This document shows, one piece after another, positions 54,511-64,000 of a DNA stretch of 64,000 bases. The DNA is from Ligula intestinalis (lineage: Eukaryota; Platyhelminthes; Cestoda; Diphyllobothriidea; Diphyllobothriidae). The position numbers and the translations under genes were made by a program. The DNA is taken from positions 81,365,001 through 81,429,000 of the forward strand of contig JAYGXS010000003.1 of the NCBI GenBank assembly GCA_036362985.1. Reading direction: 5' to 3'. The notes beneath the pieces are model-generated. The model did no database searches, had not been told where the DNA came from, and saw nothing but the letters and a program-made list of their open reading frames with translations. Position 1 is the stretch's first letter. The number at the start of each line of letters is the position of its first letter.

Positions 54511-54513
54511 TCA

Positions 54514-54552
54514 TCTATGATTAAGTATTCCGAGGGAATCCGAAACGTCAGG
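54514..54552 (+). ncRNA. Hammerhead-like motif 11
   Basis: ATGATTA (two core changes), then stem II ATTCC/GGAAT with loop GAG, then GAAACGTCAGG and CAATAAACCACTTGTTCCAG with TGATCG. The tetramer and downstream block are fully preserved. Confidence 0.45.
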
Positions 54553-54559
54553 ACAATAA

Positions 54560-56355
54560 ACCACTTGTTCCAGTGATCGCTTATTTTTCTTCTGAACTGC
54601 TTCCTGGAACTCGAATATTCGTCTCTATTGGCTAAATAATTGCCGGTATAAGTTGGGTCTGCATATTGGGTTCCGACTGAATATATGCTTGTAGCTTACC
54701 ACTTACTGGTTTTAGCAAGTATGCTTACTAGAAATAGCACTTCTAGCGTAGGCGCGGTACGGCGCTTCTAGTAGTTTGATTTTTAGGAAACAGCAAGGGA
54801 AAACTGTTGTAATCTAGTGTGTTCCTGTGTCAACACCGGTTATGTTCCCCTGGTATGGGTTAGGAAGAGAAGACAGAATAGGATAACAGCTACTACTTTA
54901 CTGTCAGTCGTACTAGTACATCAAATCTGTTCTGTGTGTCCAGCAGCTTGCCTTCTGTGGTTGGCCTCGCTTCGGCAGCAGTCTCGTGTCGTCGGCAGCG
55001 TGTCCCACAACAGAGTCCTTGTTCTGCTCCAGCCTCGCTTTTTAAGGGGCAGTCGTCATTGCTCCCCATTGGCTCTCCATTGTCACAGTGCGCACGCCCA
55101 CTTACGCACGTCTGTATGTCTGTCCTCAGCGTCATTTCACTGACAGCAGCATCTCGGCTCCAAGGCCGTCTGGCTTACGCGTGACTCCTTTCTCCTAGCC
55201 TAGTGCCCCGCACTTTGAAGGTCGCACGACTTAACCCGTTCTGACGTGACCTCGGACTGTCTGTCTGGGTGACGTGCTCGGTCATCCTAACAAAAACATT
55301 GATGTGCTCCGAGGGTGAAACACATCCTCTACTCAGAATAGCACAAATCCAGGTCTCCACTCCTACTTAAGATCGGGGAAACGCGGTTTCACATTTAAAT
55401 CAAGTCAGTGTTATTCCTGCCAAAATATTAGCCCCACTAATAGTACCTGCACTAAAATCACTCATATACATCGCTAGAAGCAACAGTATAAACAATAGTT
55501 GCAGTAGTAAAAATACGAAATTCGGGCTCCTCGAATCTTTCTGGGCACTAACTATAGGTATGTGAGGGTAGATAGTGCAGAAGGGGTCGAAATAACACCT
55601 GTGAGGCTTTATTTAAGCCATTGATAAATTCTCACGCAGAATATTATGTGATTTCTTCGCCTACGTGAAATATACACTTGAACTCTTCGGCCAAACCACG
55701 GAAGGCTTGTCTTCCTGTTCAACTGTTAATTTCTGAGGAGCCGGACACGTCAAAGCCATATTTTTCAAAAGCCAACAGTGGGTGGCATACATTTCTGTGT
55801 ATAGGGGCAAACACAAACTCCATGGGAACCCCAATAAATTGTAGAGTTATGATTTTTTTATATAACTTGGATAAACTAAAAAAATAACCTTTGCGTGCTT
55901 TATGCCACAAAAGAAATTTTTAAAGGCTCTTCGGGGTAATGGCCAGCAATTTATCTTATGCTGTGTATATATGGAACAGGGAAACTGTAATCCTCTGTCC
56001 GAAGCACTAACCTTCACTATGGATTAAAAAAATGTTTTTACTGCTTTAGAGCCAACAAAATATAGGGCTCAAATGAAGTTCGTTTGCTCTACGGACTGTT
56101 GAATTATAAACTATCACACATTAGTGGATGTTCTTTTACTATAGATCAGTCGATGATATAAGGGGAGCAAGGAAAATTCTTCGGACTAAACACTCAATGA
56201 TTAAATAATACGCTCTCAACCTCCAGTTTATGGGTGTCTAGCTGACAGTGAGCAATAAGCCCAAAATTTTCATTTTGGTTTGCTGCAGTAAAATAAAATG
56301 CATCTGAGAATTTCTGCATGATCTGCATGGCTCGACGTGACATTAATTAATCATC
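54560..56355. other. Unassigned; GC-rich island 54,880-55,340
   Basis: The island supports overlapping frames of 80-108 codons on both strands without motifs. It stands out from AT-rich surroundings and could be an unrecognised element end. Confidence 0.4.
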
Positions 56356-56359
56356 AGTA

Positions 56360-56465
56360 GAGTTCCCATCTTCGACTTCTAACGTCCTCCGGTCGATCAA
56401 GATGTTGATTTTGGCTGGCTTATGATGTCCAATAAGCCAGAAATAAGCATTCCAGTCTCTCTTTT
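56360..56465 (+). repeat. SINE-2 copy 5 (body and tail)
   Basis: GGCTGGCTTATGATGTCCAA, TAAGCCAGAAATAAGC and ATTCCAGTCTCTC match the tail of the 44 kb copies; the tRNA-like head is unrecognisable. Confidence 0.5.
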
Positions 56466-56629
56466 CGTTGTCCAAGGGGGATTTTTGTGGCACTGATACT
56501 AGCCAGCCTGCAATATTTTGGCGTTACCATGGAGTAGGCTCTTCGAGGCAAAACGGAACCACGATATCTTGGTGAACACAAAACTACCTTCTTTTCGGAG
56601 TAAAGAAACTTTTCACCAGAGAATTCAGG

Positions 56630-57270
56630 AGACCAGTTTTGGCTAGCATATGTGCACTTTCAATAAATTCTCTTCAAGCCATTGCATTTATATTTGAGGG
56701 CTGAAATTTCAACAAGCTGTCCATAATGTGCGTATTTTCTTAAAAGCGGGAGACAGCCAGAGCGCTAAATGACTGCGGGCCACGCTAGATGTGGAGTTTG
56801 CACGAAGTACTTTTGCGCACACATCACTGGTTTTACCAATCTGATAGCAGTCACTTTGATTGTTCCTAGCAGGCGCTGACCCAGGGACTTTGGATAACTT
56901 GGGGTACCTAGTAGATCGCTCGGGAGGCATCGTTGGGGTGCATCAGATGTCGGGAATCAACCATGTGCGGCAGAATAGAGCTGTTTATGCTCCTAACTTT
57001 GCCTGTTCTCAATCATGCCAGAAGGTAAACCTTTATTTTTTTGGATAGGCGCGGCTAGTGCAATCAATATAACCTGCACACAAGAGTAGGTTTAGGAGTA
57101 GATACAAATGGGGATGGAATGAGCTGGTAGTCAATTCTTACTTTCCCATATTAGATAGAGCTGGTTGAGAAGTTAAAGCTGAATTTTGGCTGCTGGGAAG
57201 GTTCGTGAAACGGCTTGGTCAAGGCGCCTTTTTAGCACTTCACATCTGGCGTGGCCCGCAGTCACTTCGT
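56630..57270 (-). mobile_element. Penelope-like element remnant F
   Basis: Same subfamily and extent as PLE-B: CAAGGCGCCTTTTTAGC near 57,220 matches CAAGGCGTCTTTTCAGG near 11,881. The minus-strand nuclease is decayed (ICIYS then a stop, near 57,080-57,110). 56,850-56,890 (GTTCCTAGCAGGCGCTGACC) matches 11,513-11,532. The 3' region 56,640-56,830 matches 11,230-11,470. No intact catalytic residues. Confidence 0.7.
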
Positions 57271-57274
57271 GGCG

Positions 57275-60200
57275 TACACTCATCAGCGATCTGGTTATTT
57301 CCCACTTGTAAGAAAATACGGATATCATTGACCGCTTGCTTACATTTTACCCTTTCCATATAAATATATTGACCTGAAGAGAATTTAAAGAAAGTGCACC
57401 TTCGCTCACCAAACTTATCTTCTAAACTAGCTTTTTATTGCGTTCGATTGCAACCGAGAGGGCAAGTAGACCTTGGCTTTATTATTTAGTTATTAGAGTT
57501 TTACCGAAGAGATAATGGGTTCCAGTCCTAGGGGTTGCAAAACCAAAGAATAAATATGGTTGCCTGATGATGCTAGAAGTGACACTTCCGGTTTCCGTTG
57601 TGTTTCATGGTAATATATTATGCTGCTGGGTGTCAGCTGGCTAGACTTCGATGGAATGTCATCACGCAAGCACCAGAAGCCGCACTTTCGGGTCAAATAA
57701 ATGTTGGATTTGAATTGCGAATATTTCACACCAGTTCATGTGTAACTATTTGAAGGAGTTTGATCTCACCTTTGTGTTGTGCAGATGATATTTTATATAC
57801 TTGACCACATAGTTTTATCGAATATTGTACAACTTTCCTTGATCTCTCTATGAAAAATACATGACCGTGTTGTCTAAACTCTGAAGGTAATAGTAACCTT
57901 GTCAAAATAAAATGGACTCTTGAGTTCAGTTTGTACAAAAAGAAGAATAATTTGACGATTATCAGGCATACAATTGATAGCTGGTTGGTCATTAGGTGCA
58001 TCACTTTAGGTACCACAAAGGAACGCGAATACGCCTTGTTTTTTTCTGTAACAAATGAAAGGAAACTAATTTGACTACCTGTCCTGTATTCTACAAGACC
58101 AGAAGCACATTTTTTTCAAAGGGATGCCACAAAAAATTACAGAACCTGCATGGTAAAAAGATTGTGGTTTCGAATTTTTGCGGAGGATTAAATTACAAAA
58201 ATAAAGTGTCAATGTGTAGCAAAATATTGCTTATTTTTGGTATGAGAAGTAATCTAACAGACGGTAGAATGGTCCTGGTAAGATATATACTGAAAGCATT
58301 AGTCATAGTTGACTTACAAATTCACATCAGGGGATACCTTGTACCATTTCGAAAATCTTCCGGAAAAAGTGATGGGCATCTATTGTCCCGACTCGAGCCC
58401 AAACTCATGCAAAAGGACAACATTTACGAAGGATGCATAATTACTGGCAAACTGGCATCGAATAGCATTGTTATACTGATAAGCGTACGGTCAGTTCAGG
58501 CTGCCGGCTTTTAAAATTGCCTCTTTTTGACAGCTTGCAAAAAAACCTACTCTGTAATAAGGGACGCTTAGATAGCATAATTTTACGCATTCACTCTTCT
58601 GTCTTTATACATTTAAACATATTTCAGAAAAAATGTTCACGAAATTATTCTTTTTGTACTCGTAGGCTGGCCAAATGCACCTTCTGAATTTTTTTGTTCA
58701 AAATGTTAACCTACTTTATCCCTTGAAATATCCATAGTTCAAGTTTCTATACGACCATTGCGCTCCTCCCAGAACAACTCAAACGTATTATTACGGACCG
58801 CAATGATTCAATGCTGAAAGCTGAACTACTATGGCCTCAAACCCATATATTACTATGCTCAGTGGGTCGTTGGTATGGTGATTTACACACTTAATTACAG
58901 AGTTTAAAGCTCTGTTTACCTGAGATTATCTCCTCCTTTGAAGGACCTTTTACTGCAAGCTCGTGTGCAATAATATTTTACGTCACATATTTTTCTGTAG
59001 ATAAAAAGCTGCATTGCTGTCTATTTGGCCATAGTGACAGAGTAAAAATGTTCACTTAGGTATAATTGCAACTCACGGATAATTCATGGCACGAGGTTGG
59101 TTGCACAGTGAAGCTGACTTATAGCCCTTTTTGTTCCGACGTAAATTCTAAATCAAAGATTTCCTCGTTCCACGTGTAGAATTAAGCACAGTATGCTAGA
59201 CCTTACCTATCCTTTGCTCCTTATTGCTTTTGCCGAAATTGTCTTTGAATCCAACTTTTTAGTATCCTATGCTTTAATTTCGTCGACCGATAAATTTAGC
59301 TCCTTTCTCTCTACGTTTCCCTAAGAGGAACACGGGCACAACAAAGCTTTTGGATTCTTATTAGGCAGCCGGTGTCTTTGGCACAACCCTCTAACTTTCT
59401 CCCTCTCTCTAAGTACAAGGAATCTGCTCTTCTCATGGTTGTTTCCTAATATCCGCCTTGGCACAGTCCATGGTGACTGTACTCAGAAGCTAAGGCATGC
59501 CAGGCTGTTACTTCTTTGCATATTGCCGCGCACTGTGAAAGGATGAGGGAGGAGTCCTTTAAATTTATCGGAGGGCAGACTTCAGTCATTTCTGTCCTTT
59601 GTTAGTAAAACCAACTGGACCGCGTACCTCAAGTAAAAGATGGGTGACAGGATTTAACTGACGCATATTTGGGCAGACGTTATTTGGCACGCACTTCCAA
59701 AATACAACATACTTTTTGATTTCGAGTCAGATATCTTTGCTATATAAATTTATATTACTTCTAGTGCTTCCCGTTTGCAAATGGGTACATGCCTGGTTAT
59801 TCTAAAATAGTTGATTATCAAAGACAAAACGTTCATATAAATCTTGATTCTGACCCAAAAAAGTCATGTTCCAGTCATCTACCTCCAAATTATGCAATTA
59901 ATAATTTGCAGAATTATTAACCCGATTATTATTTAGAGGTCATTTACCAGAAAGCATATAGGGAACGCTGATGGTTCCACTGAGGAGCCGAACCACTCTT
60001 TGTTGTCCCACGCAGTAGCAGAAACATCGTCAAAACACTCGTCTGGGTTTTCACCTAGTACATATGCGAATGTAAGTTATAACATCTCTGCCATGCGAGA
60101 CAGACTGTGTTTGTGATTGTGCGCTTTTACATAAATGTGAGACGCCAATTCAAACAGTTAGCAGTCTGTTTAGTACTGCTGTTTGTAAACTACGTAAAAT

Positions 60201-60350
60201 GGCCTCCATTTATTGCTCACTTTAGTGCATCTTACATGGCATTTTCATAGCAGGCTAGAAACATTACTTTTTTTCTTCAAATGGAGAGTATCTAGTGAAT
60301 AGGTTGGAAACCCTAAGCACAGTTGTTTAGTAGACTCAAACTTATTCGAG
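57275..60350. other. Unassigned 3 kb
   Basis: The longest frame is 147 codons (58,071-58,514 plus, begins MTTCPVFYKTRST). It has a hydrophobic central part, no recognised domain, and may be chance. Nothing else seen. Confidence 0.4.
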
Positions 60351-60355
60351 GATTG

Positions 60356-60475
60356 AGAGAGGTCGTTTCCTCTGGCAATCAGTTTAAGGTAGAGGTTATG
60401 TGCCGTCAAATGAATATGTAAAAAATAAAATATTTCAGACGCTTTCTACAAAAGATACTCTCATCTCACGGAAAG
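60356..60475 (+). repeat. Direct repeat R5, copy 1, flanking PLE-G
   Basis: GAGAGGTCGTTTCCTCTGGC, AAATGAATATGTAAAAAATA, CAGACGCTTTCTACAAAAGA and TACTCT match 61,629-61,742 in the same orientation. It brackets the PLE-G coding remnant. Confidence 0.65.
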
Positions 60476-60505
60476 GTGTTTTTTGGCAAATAAGGTAACT
60501 TTATT

Positions 60506-60544
60506 CAGTACCTTTTCGATGCTGAAACTCCAGGTCATCTTCAG
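60506..60544 (-). repeat. Decayed PLE-end motif (CTGAAGATG class)
   Basis: Minus strand CTGAAGATGACCTGGAG then GCATCGAAAAGGTACTG and AATAAAGTTACC. Core CUGANGA and GAAA are present but no clear palindromic tetramer. It lies on the same strand as PLE-G, ~175 bp beyond its tail. Confidence 0.4.
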
Positions 60545-60719
60545 ACTTGAGAAACTTTGCAACGAACAATTTACATTTAAAATTTGCTGGCACAGGTATA
60601 AAGTTTTTTACTATGGTTGTTAATTGGCAGTTGCAATTTGCGTCACTCCATGCTGGACAAAATTAGTAGTCGCAATACGGTTATGGCTAATTTACAACTG
60701 TAAATTGCGTCGGTCCGGC

Positions 60720-61628
60720 GTCAGTCCGGGTCATCCGTTGTGGGCACTAATTGTGGTTCACGTTGGTCCGTAGTGGTCGGCTGTAATGCCTTCCATCTTT
60801 CTTTGAGATATTTGTACACTCTACAGAACTCAATAAGTTGGTTGATGCATGAATCATCGGAGTGCAATAAATATAATAAATTATCGGCATTTTTGGGGGA
60901 ACAAACTCCGACGATGCTATTTTGTCCCATAGAAAGTTGCGCCCTGGGTCAAGGCAAGGCATTGTTGCTTCGGAAAAATTGACTCGCCTCTTCACTGCTA
61001 ATTGGGGCTCTTGGGCATGTGTTAAGATGGGTGTTCATGTTTGGCCCCAATATACGGTGTCACAAACTTCGCATGGGGTTTTCTAGGTGACGTCTTTCTT
61101 ACCGTGGTAGCCAATCCTATCCTTAGGGTGCACTAGCCGGGTGCGTAAATTAGCCGTCTGTTTGCGTGCCACTTTTATTTGGTGTTTCCTCAAGTGCCTC
61201 TCACCTTCCTCTTTTTAGGAAGAATTCACCATATATTTGTTTGGGCACTTAAGTGAAACTATCTGCATCATTTTTGTTGTTGGCTTGTGTTACTCTCAGG
61301 CATCGGTGTACAAAGTCTCTGGGGTAACCATTGCGTAAAAACAAATAAGACTGATAATTAAGCCTGCCAGAGCAGTGAACCTTCGCTCGGTGTAGCTGAC
61401 TATTGATGATACTCCTTTTGTGCCAAATGTTGTTGTTGGTGTCATAGTTAAGCATTATTTCCGCGTACGTGTCCTTGCGGTAAACAGACGTTTGTACAGT
61501 TTCTCAAGTCTGACGACAACCTTGGGATGTAGTATCGAAGATTTACTGAATCAATTTTCCTAATTTTCCCAATGAACAGTGTCTCCTTGAAAGTATATTT
61601 CTTGGGATGCCCATCTTCCAAGTTATGC
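60720..61628 (-). pseudogene. Penelope-like element remnant G (thumb and GIY-YIG)
   Basis: Minus strand. Thumb: FLRNGYPRDFVHRCLRVTQ (61,290-61,350). Nuclease start: TPCEVCDTVYWGQT (61,039-61,083), where the usual YIG is YWG. Then AVKRRVNFSEATMPCLDPGR and NFLWDKIASSEF (to ~60,900). Stops occur within the nuclease. RT palm motifs are not recognisable, so it is truncated upstream. Confidence 0.78.
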
Positions 61629-61742
61629 AAAAGAGGTCCCTTCCTCTGGCATACAGTTTTAGGAACACTTATGTTCTACCAAATGAATATCTATTAAATA
61701 AATTTTTTCAAACGCTTTCTATAAAATATACTCTAATTGATG
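61629..61742 (+). repeat. Direct repeat R5, copy 2
   Basis: Partner of 60,356-60,475: AAGAGGTCCCTTCCTCTGGC, AAATGAATATCTATTAAATA, CAAACGCTTTCTATAAAATA. It begins right at the upstream end of the recognisable PLE-G frame. Confidence 0.65.
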
Positions 61743-61744
61743 AA

Positions 61745-62990
61745 CCCACATAAGTTAACTTATACTTCAAAGTGCTCAAACAGGTATTTTTATCACAAAA
61801 TATGTTGTTTTTATGCGTTCCGAAGGAGGCTACTGCAAAAGCTTGTATCCAAATGCGGCTTTAATATCTTATTATTTTTTCGCACAATAACTACTATTGC
61901 TTCATTTAACCAAGCCTTTTTTGAACGGAAGCACATTTTCAACTCTTCGGTTAATATTTCTGAAGAAGCTGCTACCAAAATCAACAGCGTAGCAAGAACG
62001 TCTGATGTCTGGTAATCTGTTATGCTCACACTGATATTTTGCAAGTCCTGCACTAAGTATACGGAACCGTCGGTATGCCAACATCAACGCTCTTTTACCG
62101 TCGTTTTCTTGGCTAATTGATCTTTCAGAATTTTATCCTTTCACACTCCTTGCTAATGGTTTAGATGGAAGAGTATAGATACACTCTGTTTATCTAGATA
62201 TCGCCTGTCACAGAAAGAGAGTGCATCACATTATCTGCTAAAGAAAATGTTTGCGCGTATCTCGCCCTGGAAACATTTTAGACTTATCTTAAAACTGTGT
62301 TGTTAACAGAATGCAAAGGGATGTTAAGGGGCTTCTCACTAGATGAAAATGTTCTTTTAGATGGCAATCAGAAGAAGCAAAAACATTTTAGAAGCAGAAT
62401 ATGTGCATGCATAAAGTTCTCTGATCTTATGTGTTATAAGAATGTTCGGAAGAAAAAGATGTGTCCATTGAGATATTTTAAATAAACAATCGGAATTTGG
62501 CTAATGTAATGTTTCCTAAAGGTTTGACTAAAGCTGCTCGTAATTCGAGTCTGACAACTAAAATCTGAGCCTCATGCTGACATCAATAAAAAAGTGAATT
62601 AAATTTAACAAGGTTCCGAATGCAGGTCTTCTGAAATGAGGCAAACACAGCGAGTCAGTTATAGAATATTTAATCAGCGAACAGTTCATTGGGACAAATT
62701 AGTGATAAAAAGCTTACTGAAAATGGTTGCTATATTGCTTCTGCAGGTTAAAGGCCATCAAAAGCTATTGTGCTAACAAATTTCTATCATAAAATGGTCG
62801 CAAAATTTCATGAATTATGCGATTATTGCTCAATAATAGTGCTGAATATGTCTGCTGCATATTCTAAATCGTTTTTGCGTCACAGGTCTATGCTTGGCTC
62901 AAAGCACCCATAGCTGTCACTTGTTGTGCGTCTGCAAGTATTGCTTAATAAGCATTGAGAAGAAGATAACTCGATCACTGGGACAATAAA
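61745..62990. other. Unassigned
   Basis: Overlapping plus and minus frames of 80-92 codons at 61,737-62,053 lack motifs. Confidence 0.45.
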
Positions 62991-62998
62991 TTGATTCG

Positions 62999-63034
62999 CC
63001 TGAAGTTTCGACATCCGTCGCGGATTCATCATAA
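62999..63034 (-). ncRNA. Hammerhead-like motif 12
   Basis: Minus strand ATGATGA (C3 to A), stem II ATCC/GGAT with loop GCGAC, then GAAACTTCAGGCGAATCAA. The tetramer is ACTT, one base off the palindrome. Left flank AGCATTGAGAAGAAGA is shared with motif 3. Confidence 0.45.
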
Positions 63035-63039
63035 GAAAC

Positions 63040-64000
63040 ATAGTTATAAAGCAGAAGCAGAAAGGACCCGATTTTCTTTGCATATTTACACGAATTTGTC
63101 ATAATATGTATATATACGACATGAATAGTGGTGCATACAAAAATCATTACATTTATTCATGTTATTTTGATCGTCTCGGTAGATGAAATCCTGTGAAAGC
63201 TTTTAGGTATTCAGTTATTTCAGAGTAGTGTGCACTATTTTTGGCGAAATTGCGAATCATTTTATATCAAAGGAATTTCCTGTGCTATTAAGTACGTTAG
63301 GACCAAAACTTTTTTTATTAATATGCATTATTTTATGTTATAGTTCCAAAATAAGTAAAACTTCGTGTAAAACATATTCATTCCAGGACCAGAAAAGTTT
63401 GTCTGACATTTTTCAGACGCAAGCAAGGTCAAGTTCAAGGAATAAAATTCATTTTCAGAAACAATGAATGCCTTGTATTTGAAAAATTATATTTAGCTAA
63501 GCCGTGAAGTTTTATCAACAAAATGCCGGAAAAAAAGATTTTGGTTGCATGTTGCTTAATAGCATTGCCTACATGGCACATAAGCAAAATTTTCATATAT
63601 GTTACCGTGAAGGTAATTTCAAACAGTTCTTATTACACGTAAGTCATATACAAATATGCTTCTTTGTACACTATGCCTTACGCTCATGTGTCACTTAGAA
63701 ACGGAACAGGTAAATTTAAAAAAACTGGTTAAGAATCCTCATTTTCATTTGGACATAACCTTGAACGAAGTTAATCTACACAGAAATGCGTTAGCTGAAT
63801 GCCTAATTCAAGCGATTTTGGGGAGGCGACTTATTTTGAAAAGTTTATCAGTTTATCTAAGAAATAACAACATCAGATTTCTGTTGCTCTTTTGAGGCCT
63901 TTTTAAATCTGGTTCACGTAGCCGTTTTCATAAAAACTAATATTCAAAAGCTCATTTCTATGGTAAATTATTTTTATGTGCATTTTATTTTAATGGCTTT
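63040..64000. other. Unassigned to window end
   Basis: Several plus-strand frames of 64-79 codons without motifs; AT-rich. Confidence 0.45.

Noticed and set aside
54817..55143. 108-codon frame as a gene
   Set aside because: GC-rich DNA has open frames on both strands here; no motif.
57565..57600. CTGATGATGC...TTCCGGTTTCCG as another hammerhead
   Set aside because: CUGAUGA is present but there is no GAAA followed by a pairing tetramer at the right place.
58071..58514. 147-codon frame as a gene
   Set aside because: No recognisable domain or repeat partner; kept only as a note in the unassigned region.
1..64000. CRISPR array, bacterial operon or prophage
   Set aside because: No regularly spaced short repeats, no operonic genes, and all recognisable proteins are eukaryotic mobile-element types.

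Overview
The window looks like accessory, transposon-rich DNA from a multicellular animal. It is AT-rich and shows no operons, no ribosome-binding sites and no uninterrupted gene of recognisable host function. Everything identifiable by protein motif is a mobile element: Penelope-like elements (PLEs) with a PLE-type reverse transcriptase (RT) and a GIY-YIG endonuclease, a CR1/jockey-like LINE, a Helitron, a Tc1/mariner-group DNA transposon, and several tRNA-derived SINE families. The PLE and LINE protein flavour (for example RNFHSNYPISQKR, NGYPRDFVHRCLR, VWNGLPEEVVM) reminds me of parasitic flatworms. That is recollection, not proof; other invertebrates remain possible.

Layout. 1-2,600: a nearly complete but broken PLE (A). 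2,600-15,950: AT-rich DNA with dispersed repeats, a SINE, a PLE remnant (B) and a two-copy ~0.6 kb tandem repeat. 15,955-16,300: PLE remnant (H). 16,300-26,200: almost empty. 27,192-27,495: an unrecognised coding-like repeat with a second copy at 47,280. 27,668-29,207: a 1,540 bp mariner-like element with 30 bp inverted ends and a DD37D transposase broken by one in-frame stop. 29,211-31,570: direct repeats and PLE C. About 32,558-39,286: a Helitron split by a LINE (33,274-35,245) with a recognisable target-site duplication. 40,690-41,365: an old repeat split by a 404 bp MITE-like element. 43,300-46,000: SINE clusters. 48,240-52,550: four PLE remnants, including two tails arranged head to head. 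52,800-53,260: an inverted SINE pair. 56,360-61,740: a SINE tail and PLE remnants F and G. The rest is unassigned.

The most interesting signal is a short motif occurring at least a dozen times. It resembles a type I hammerhead ribozyme core: CUGANGA, one extra base, stem II, GAAA, then a self-complementary tetramer followed by C. In one set the tetramer is ACGT and in another it is AGCT, a paired change that keeps it palindromic; stem II also covaries. Three copies lie just downstream of a PLE C-terminus on the same strand. This fits the established presence of hammerheads in PLE terminal repeats, and the palindrome suggests a dimeric ribozyme. A second shared block (AATAAA ... TTGTTCCAGTGATCG) follows many copies.

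The elements do not act as a pathway. They record repeated insertion, nesting and decay. Every identifiable element protein has at least one stop, frameshift or catalytic-residue change, so probably none is active here.
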